From positions 620,001 to 684,000 of the forward strand of contig QNQO01000451.1 in the NCBI GenBank assembly GCA_003290165.1: DNA of 64,000 nt. The letters are read 5' to 3'. Under the pieces are notes generated by a model. The model was not told the origin of the DNA. It worked only from the letters and a program-made list of their open reading frames with translations, and did no database searches. This DNA is from Berberis thunbergii (Eukaryota; Streptophyta; Magnoliopsida; Ranunculales; Berberidaceae). Both the position numbers and the translations under genes were made by a program. Every line of letters begins with the position of its first letter. Positions within the stretch are counted from its first letter, which is position 1. Of the stretch, positions 56,918 through 64,000 are shown one piece after another.

Positions 56918-59900
56918 TATGTACGCCGTATGCCAACGGTCAAGCACAGTCAAACTTGCCACTCGCCTTGGAAGATCATTTGCACCAAAAGAGACAGTCC
57001 TATAGTCTCATTGTGCTTTATCTGCTAACGCATCTGCCACCCGCGTTGGCCTCTCTATAGATGTGTGTGCAAACCAAAGTCATTTGCACCGCTAACATCT
57101 TAATTTCTTTCAAAGTAGTCTCCAAATGCCAAGAAATTTTAAAAGTGTCCTTAAACCAGCCACAGACAAGTGTCGAGTCCGTCTGAACAACCACCTTTTT
57201 AAAACCCAATGAGAGACAAAGGCGGAAGCCCTCAGCTAGAGCCAAAATTTTCGCTTTATTATTGGAGCCTGCACCAAAAAACATTTGCATGCCCCCAACA
57301 CAAAGACCCCTAGAGTCTCTAATGATCACACATCCGAACGCCGTATTCATATGGGAGGATCCATCCACATTAAGAACAACAAAATCTGGCAGAGGGGGTG
57401 TCAAAAAACAAATCTAACTAACTTTCTCAGAACTGGGAGCTCATGTAACCCCAAAGCCCGTAATGGTGCCTTGTTACGGCTAACTTGTTTAGAAATTATA
57501 AAATTGTTAGCCAATTGCAGATTGCGCCGAATGTTCAAAATCACAAATATGCAGGATTTGGTGAAGCATTTTCATAGACGCACTTGCATCTCTGTTTTCA
57601 AATTTCCCATAAAATGAACATGGGAGTAAGAAGGAATAACACACCTGTTTGAGAGTTCTGTTTGGCTTTCTTGAGCCAAATTATGAGCACCGTGGATAAT
57701 TCTACTAGTCGCCTTATGTGCACTTCAAAAATCCGTTCAAAGTGACTCCACACCTGCATCGCCAATTCTCCGTCCATAAAAAGATGATTCAAAGATTCGT
57801 TCTTTGACGATTTGCAACGACATCTAGAGGCAAGACTCAAACCGCATCTGTATAACTCCCCATCCACTGGCACCCCTCTACGGAGTAGCTTCCAAACAAA
57901 AACTGAGATTCGGGAAGGAATAATGTCATGCCAAATCTTCTTACGTAATGCGTTAACCTTCCCTTGTCTCCGTAGCATTTCATAGGCTGATTGAAGGGAA
58001 AAGAGGCCATTCAAATTTGGTGCCCATAAACACTTGTCATCACCATCATCCTCAACCCGTAGAGTCTATCTGCAAAAAGGCTTCGCGCCAAACTTCTGAG
58101 ATTTGGATTGACTAATTCAAAATTTGTTGAAATTACCTCGCTAATTGATGGGCAAAAAGCTTGACTAACAAAAGCCGCCGACCTCTTGAAAGAAGCTACC
58201 GTGTTCCATTTTTCCTCGAAAAAACTAATATTGCCCAAGCCAATACACCAAAGCGAATTACTCAAAATAAAAGACTTCCCAACCATGAGCTCTTTAAAAA
58301 AAGGTGAAGACCCACCTTTCACCATTTGGCAATTCAACGTAACTCCATGCTACCAGTATTTATTCCTCATAAATGTAGCCCATAAAGAGTCCGATGTAAT
58401 TAGTCTCCAAAGAGCCTTTGTGCGAAAAGCCTGCATCACAATCATCAAGTCTCTAATTCCCAAGCCCTCTTCCTCCCGAGGGAGACAAATATTAGCCCAT
58501 GACACCCAATTTTTCTTCAGTCTGCCTTCACAATCTCCCCAAAAGAAGTCCGCCAACAAACTATGAATCCGTGATAAAACTGTCCTGGGTACACACATGG
58601 TACTAAGAATGTAAATTGGAATCGAGCTGAGGACATGTCTAATCAAGATTAATCTTCCTCCCGGAGTTAGCAATTTGGCCTCCCAACCATGCATCCGAGA
58701 TTGAATTTTGGCAATCAAATCTTCAAAATATGAAATTTTTCTACCCAAATATTTCAAATGAGAATCTTTAAATTGAAACCCCGTGCAACTTTTGACCCCC
58801 ACAATAGTTTCTGCGACTGCCTTGTCGTCCAAAGTAAAAGAACTTTTGCCCTCATTTATTTTCTGTCCTGAAGTCTTACAGGAACGAGTCAAGAATTTCT
58901 TGCAGCCCATAATTTAGGACTTTCTTCCATTTAAAAAAATAAGGGTGTCATCGGCATACAAAATGTGTGAAATAGGACGGCATCCCTTGGTGTATAATAA
59001 TACTCAATTTTCCCTTTATCGAATGCCTCTGTCAAAGCCCTACTCAACACTTCAGAGGCAATAATAAAAAGAAACGGAGAAAGTGGATCACCTTGCCTTA
59101 AACCCCTAGTGGATCTAAAAAAACCTTTGTAGGCTTCCTGAAGCAAAACCGAGAAACTATACATTTGCAGATGAGATGACAGATTTTACCAGTAAAACCA
59201 AATCTTTTGAGCACTGCGAACAAAAAGTTTCACTCCATTCTATCATACGCTTTCTCCATATCAATTTTCAGTACCACATTGCCTCCAAAAACCTTTCTGT
59301 TAATGTCCCTAAACAGTTCCTGCGCCAGCCCAATATTTTCACCAATGAACCTGCCTTTGACAAAAGCCCTCTGCTCTTGAGAAATCAACACTGGCAAGAG
59401 ATCTACAAGTCTATTGCAAAAATTTTTGCTGAAAATCTTGTAAATCACATTACATAGACTTATTGGGCGAAAATCAGAAAAAGAATCTGGATTCTCAATT
59501 TTAGGAATCAAAGCCATGAAATTAGCCGTAAAAGAAGCCGACATCGCCTCCCCTTCAAAAAATTGGATAGCTGCCTCTCAAATATCCATGCTCAAAACCT
59601 CCCAACAAGATTGAAATAAATCAGCAGTAAATCCATCCGGTCCAGACGCACTATTTTTGGGAATGTTGAAAACAACATTTTTCACTTCCTCCAAAGGACC
59701 TATGACCAAAGTGTCACACTGATCGAGACTCAGCACCTGTGGGATGCAGTTTAACAAATTCGTATCCACCATACAAGTACCTTGAAAAGACATCAAATTA
59801 GCAAAAAACTCATTGGCTTTGTCAAGAATCTCATCCAGATTCCGAGACAGTCCTACCGCACGGTAAAGAAATTTGATTGATAGCCCGTCTCTTTTGTTTG

Positions 59901-61100
59901 GACTTGGTCGAAGCAAAAAATATTTGGTGCAAGAATCCCCCTCCTTAAACTCTTTTTTTGCCTGACTTTTGAATCCAGTAAAGCTCCTCTTGTTTGAGAG
60001 ATAATCTGTATTTTGCCTGACAACGATGTAGATTGCTACAAGCATTGACATCCCAGTTAGCATCAACATTTAGACCATTAGTTCTTATAGATGTGAAACC
60101 CGTCAAAAGAATTATTTCCCACTGTTGCATTTCATCCTCTAAAGCTCGGATTCTGCTAAACACATTACCAAAGACCGTCCTGTTCCACTGTATAAGAGTT
60201 CGTCGGGTCATTTTAAGTTTGGCATCCACTCTGTCAATGGGTCTCATGGAACCCAAATCGGTTGACCACTTGTCCTTAATTAGATCAAGAAAATCGGGGT
60301 GGGTCGTCCACATATTTAGGAAGCGAAAGGGGGCAAAACAAATTTTTGATTGTGTTGACATAGAGGTCAACAGCGAAGAATGATCTGAAAAAGTTCTGCA
60401 AAGATGCTCCACTTTAGGACTACCCAAATCTGTCAACCAAGCAAAATTAACAATGATCCTATCAAGTCTGGCTCAAATACTTTCACTACCACACCTGTTA
60501 TTACACCAAGTGAGTCGAGGACCCGAAAACCCACAATCAATTAGACCACTGTTTTCAATACAGTAAGAGAATTGTGACATGCTCGCCAGGGACGGCTCCA
60601 CTCCCCCCACTTTTTTGCCTGAATGCAAATATGTATTAAAATCTCCGCCGACCATCCATGGAGTATCATGATTTGCAGTAAAATTGACCATATTTAACCA
60701 GAGATCCCTTCGTTCATCCACAGAGCATTTAGCATAAACAAAATAAATTAAAAAAATTCTTGAAGTAGAGTCCGTTACCTAACAATGGATGATCTGATCC
60801 GGCATATCCACCACTGAAAGGACAAGAGAGGTATCCCAAAGAATCCAAATCTTGCCGCCAAAATATTCATTCGAGACAAATCCACTAAGCTTAAGTTTGT
60901 TTCCAATCTCCATGTGTTTATTAGCATCAATCATAGGCTCTGCAATTATAAGAATTCTGACTTTATGCTCCACAACCATATTTTTTAACCTCCTTCTCGT
61001 GGACTGGTTACCAACCCCACAAGCATTCCAAAAAAGTAGATTTTCTATCATCTTAAACTCGGGCGGAAAGCTTACCCTTCTTAGTCTTATGACGGTTGCC
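56918..61100 (-). pseudogene. LINE ORF2: endonuclease, reverse transcriptase, zf-RVT, RNase H
   Basis: The endonuclease motifs are LLFWNACGVGN (61045), IIAEPMID (60930), MVGGDFNTYLH (60650), ARLDRIIVNFAW (60460) and FSDHSSLL (60390). The RT motifs are GPDGFTADLFQSCWE (59645), LIPKIENPDSFSDFRPISLC (59500), RAFVKGRFI (59360), LKIDMEKAYDRM (59270), GLRQGDPLSPFLFIIASEVL (59100) and a YADD box near 58950. The thumb and tail have GRLILIRHVLSSIPIYILST and ADFFWGD. The zf-RVT region covers 58014-57600, with WHDIIPSRISVFVWKLLRRG. RNase H covers 57404-56990 with LNVDGSSHMN, NNKAKILALAEGF, VQTDSTL and, after a frameshift, RVADALADKA. Numerous stops and frame changes break it, although most catalytic residues are still readable. 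Confidence 0.88.
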
Positions 61101-61289
61101 CGAAGGTACCACCAAGCCGACTGATTTCCTAAGATTCTCATCGGGCTGAGCCCCCAATGCTAAATCCTTGATAGCTTGTGATTCCGGCCTTAACTCCGAA
61201 TCCGACGCAGCCGCATCACTATCTTCTGTGGCACTGTCAAGGGAGTTAGTACTCATCTTTTTTTTCTATTTTTGCAAAGCACGGTTCTC

Positions 61290-61760
61290 CTTCACCAATT
61301 GAACAGCGACATCGAACAAAACCCCCCATCCTGTTTATTCTCAGCTGCCACGGGAGCCGATAATTTGCCAATGGCCACGGGATAAGTTCGTGAAGCCTGA
61401 AAATCAGTCACTGTCGCCTTCTCTGTTCCCGCCCCGTGACCTGTGGCAATGCAGTCCTCATTGTTTGTGAATGAGCAGTCAAGTGAGTTACCATTCCTAG
61501 AACGGGAGAGGTTACTCCAACGGCGAGCGAAGTGGACTAGGGGGAAAACACGTCCCCTGTTGAGGGGCAGTGGACAGGCTGGGAAATCAATTCCCCTGTT
61601 GTGATGCAGGTAGCTGGCTGAAATGATACTGCGTCCCCTGTTTTGGGGCAGGGCGCGGGCTGGGGCACGACTCCTGTTTCGGGGCAGAGCACGCCTGGTG
61701 TGAGGCGGGGTCTGGCTGGGACACGACCCCTGTTTTGGGACCTTGCACTGCTTGGTGCGC
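61290..61760 (-). repeat. Imperfect minisatellite in the ORF1/ORF2 linker of the LINE
   Basis: The plus strand shows repeated CCCCTGTTTTGGGGCAGGGC, GGCTGGGACACGACCCCTG and CCCTGTTGAGGGGCAGTGG phrases at about 40-60 bp spacing (61545-61742). In the LINE's sense frame this would give repeated Pro/Arg/Asn-rich segments (LPQNRGR, LPLNRGR). It is more G/C-rich than the surroundings. Confidence 0.6.
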
Positions 61761-62099
61761 TTCAGAATCTGCATGTTAACTGTGATTCAGGAGCTGGCTG
61801 GGACAAAGCAGCTCGTTGCAAAAGCTCACCTGGTGAAACAGTCTGCCCAACCGTGACTTCGCCATTTGTATCACTTGTCGTACCTCGCGGCGTTGTCGCA
61901 TGGACACCCGTAGAACTGTTGTCCCCTGAATTGATGTCCATTCTCATGTTGTAAAAGATGTGTTTGTGGTCCAACAACCTTCTCGATCTCCGAAATTGTA
62001 TACTCCGCCTCCCAGAGGCATTCCTCCGTAGATTCTGGCACAACCTCGGCATTGTCATGCCCACAAGCTACTTATCCTCGTGAGCACCCTCATTGTCAT

Positions 62100-63165
62100 C
62101 AAGAATCTCTGTAAGTCACTCGAATTTGTTTGACAACACCACCTTTATCGGGTCAATGGCCATTAGCCTCCTATCCCCAGCTTCCTCGTTAATCTCCGCA
62201 CCCTTGTCATTTTTTGCGCTACTCGTGCCCACTACGGGGATAGGCAATATGTCTTTTTTGGGAATTGGTACGTAGTGCTGCTTGACAGAAGTTGCTTCGA
62301 CTTTTGGCTTGACCGCCTTCTCTGCTTTACGTAGGTCAGAACCGCTCCCACCGCCCTTAAGACCCAACTTTTTTCTACAAAACTCCTCCTTATGCCCGAT
62401 CAAAGAACAAAAATCACAGTATTTGAAGCCCGGATATTCTATCTTCTGTCAGAAACCTCTATTATTAGCCCTGTTAATCCAAACTCTGTTTGGTAATTTA
62501 TCCGCCAAAGTCATCTCCACGCAAACACGGGCAAAGCCCGGGCGCGATAGGCATCTAGTATGATCATCCATCCGCAAAAAGCCACCAAAGAAATTCACAA
62601 TTGCTTTTAAAATAGGGGGATGAAATAAATGTAGGGGTAAGTTAGGAAGCTCTACCCACAACGGCACCGAGATCGGGTCCTCCTTCAAACTGAATCCATC
62701 GTGCCAACGGAAGGCTTTGAACCGAACTCCACGAATAAAAAAGGAGTCTCTTGAGAGAACTTTCTTTGCTTCCACCTCAGATTGAAGTCGAACTAACACG
62801 TGCCTTTGATTCAGTAAGCCAAGCGAAAATTCGCCTAGAATTCCCCACGTTCTATGAATCGAATCTCGGATATCTTCCAACGTTGGTCGGTAGCTAGAAA
62901 ACTTTAAAACAATCACATGTTGTTCCATGAACGCTTCGCCACGCACTTCATCTGTGGTCGTAAGTCTAATGACGGGTGTGCCATCTTTGCGGAACTGAGT
63001 GCCTTCAACCAGAGCCTCCGGAGCTTCGTCGACCAATATTTTACCCAAAATCTGGGCGAAAGACTTAGCCGAACCTGCCACAGGACCCCCAATACTTGTC
63101 CCCCCGCCGTGGAGGGAGGGATGACGGCTGGAGGCGCCGACATCATAAGCTGCGTCCAGCGTCAA
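62100..63165 (-). pseudogene. LINE ORF1: DUF4283 and CCHC zinc-knuckle nucleic-acid-binding protein
   Basis: The ATG at 63165 starts MTLDAAYDVGASS. The DUF4283 region follows: SFAQILGK, LKFSSYRPTLEDIRDSIHRT, LGLLNQRHVLVRLQSE, FKAFRWHDGF, VPLWVELPNLPLHLFHPP. Then come FARVCVEMTLADKLPNRVWI and, after a stop at 62449, YPGFKYCDFCSLIGHKEEFC, which contains the C-x2-C-x4-H-x4-C knuckle. This is the usual plant LINE ORF1 architecture, an RNA-binding partner of ORF2. The first 238 codons are open; the rest is broken. Confidence 0.85.
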
Positions 63166-63170
63166 CTATA

Positions 63171-64000
63171 GAGAGGCACAACCAGCAAACGCGTCTAGAG
63201 CATTGGCGGCTGTACGGAACGAGGGATGACTATTGTAGGTTAGCAACGTGGCACAGAGCAACCCTCAAGGCGTCGCAAAAGGGCCTAGATTCGCCAGTCC
63301 TATAACTACTACACCAATAAAGACATGTTAAGAACCATCTCTTTAGGAACCATCTTTTTGTAGCAACAATTCAAACCTCCCATTTGAATGGATGCTAACT
63401 ATAGTATCTCATAATATTTCCCTTTCCCCTTCTCGGTTAAAAACGAAAATGGCATTTTCTATATATATTTTGCTTTCATTTTTTAATACATCATTAGCAT
63501 TCAAAAATATGTTTTGATAAACAATAATTCGATTTCTGGAATTCAATAAAAACCCTGCTCGCTATTAGAAACCTAATAGAGAGAGAGTCCTAAATGTGAA
63601 ATTTGGTGGAAGAATTTATGGTATGAGCTATATATATATATATATATAATTGAATAGAGTTTTAATGGCAAATCTACCAATAAAAAACTAAAGAGTTTAG
63701 AGAAAGCCTAATTGAAAACGAAGTCAATCATTGATAATACAAAAAGACTTATATAAAGACACCAAAAAGGGCGAGGGAAAATTTCTTTCTTAAAGAGATG
63801 AAATTGTTAGTTGTGTTTATAATTTGATCATACCGTATCAATTAATCTACATAATCATACCTAAATCGATATAAAATAATTACAAACCCCACATGTTCCC
63901 ACATACATGGTGGATAATGGATTAGTCAAATTATAAAAACCAATCCATTTCTCACATTTTGTGATCGTCCAAGTTGAAAGTGTCGATTTCTTATGTGTTA
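63171..64000. other. A/T-rich flank with CACTA-like end and (TA)n tract
   Basis: ACTACACCAATAAAGACATG at about 63308 resembles a left CACTA terminus; its partner would lie outside the window. A TATATATATATATATATATA tract lies at 63631-63650. No gene is seen. Confidence 0.45.

Larger units (their letters stand above)
56312..63170 (-). mobile_element. Near full-length L1-type LINE, mutated
   Basis: Reading leftward there is ORF1 (63165 to about 62100, extending in broken frames to about 61290), then ORF2 (61100 to 56918), a 0.6-kb 3' UTR, and a poly-A tail seen as a T-run at 56312-56330. The domain order (DUF4283/CCHC ORF1; EN, RT, zf-RVT, RNase H in ORF2) is that of plant L1-type LINEs. Frameshifts and stops in both ORFs make it inactive. 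The 5' end and target duplication were not fixed. A CACTA-like end lies at about 63308 beyond the 5' end. Confidence 0.87.

Overview
This window is plant nuclear DNA, almost certainly from a eudicot. It has intron-split genes with GT-AG junctions, plant-only proteins (a thylakoid TROL, a plant CENH3, a SWEET3-type sugar transporter) and a dense load of plant transposable elements. No tRNA, rRNA, CRISPR or bacterial-style operon is visible. Only four protein-coding genes look intact. All coordinates and splice sites below were read by eye and no database search was run.

Layout. 0-2 kb: decayed hAT (BED-finger) transposase on the minus strand. 2.2-8.6 kb: a nest of non-autonomous DNA transposons sharing one terminal motif (GGATGCACGG), each flanked by an 8-bp duplication; one copy is itself split by an unrelated hAT-like element. 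8.6-9.7 kb: 3' half of a broken chitinase-domain (CHID1-type, GH18) gene. 10.9-14.06 kb: intact TROL gene (8 exons, 451 aa). 14.6-16.1 kb: inverted-repeat element full of purine-rich minisatellite, with a hAT element inside it. 16.3-18.7 kb: hAT element carrying a dead TTF-finger transposase. 19.2-23.4 kb: intact CENH3 gene (5 exons, 140 aa) with a SINE and a solo LTR in its introns. 24.8-31.8 kb: a 7-kb LTR retrotransposon with a decayed gag on one strand, no pol, and a separate TATA-led ORF on the opposite strand. 32-36 kb: degenerate repeats. 36.4-39.1 kb: a long-TIR Mutator-like element, a CACTA element and a TRIM, one after another. 42.5-44 kb: 3' part of a LINE ending in poly-A, directly upstream of a two-exon gene for a 58-aa membrane protein (44.8-45.5 kb). 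49.1-50.9 kb: SWEET3-like gene on the minus strand (6 exons, 252 aa) with a GC-AG intron. 53-55 kb: two short hAT elements. 56.3-63.2 kb: a nearly full-length but mutated L1-type LINE on the minus strand.

The intact genes do not form a pathway. TROL tethers ferredoxin-NADP reductase at the thylakoid, CENH3 defines centromeric nucleosomes, SWEET moves sugars across a membrane, and the 58-aa protein is unassigned. The shared theme is genic islands in transposon-rich DNA. The most notable items are the nested GGATGCACGG family, the gag-only LTR element with its opposite-strand gene, and the mobile DNA inside or next to CENH3, TROL and the 58-aa gene.
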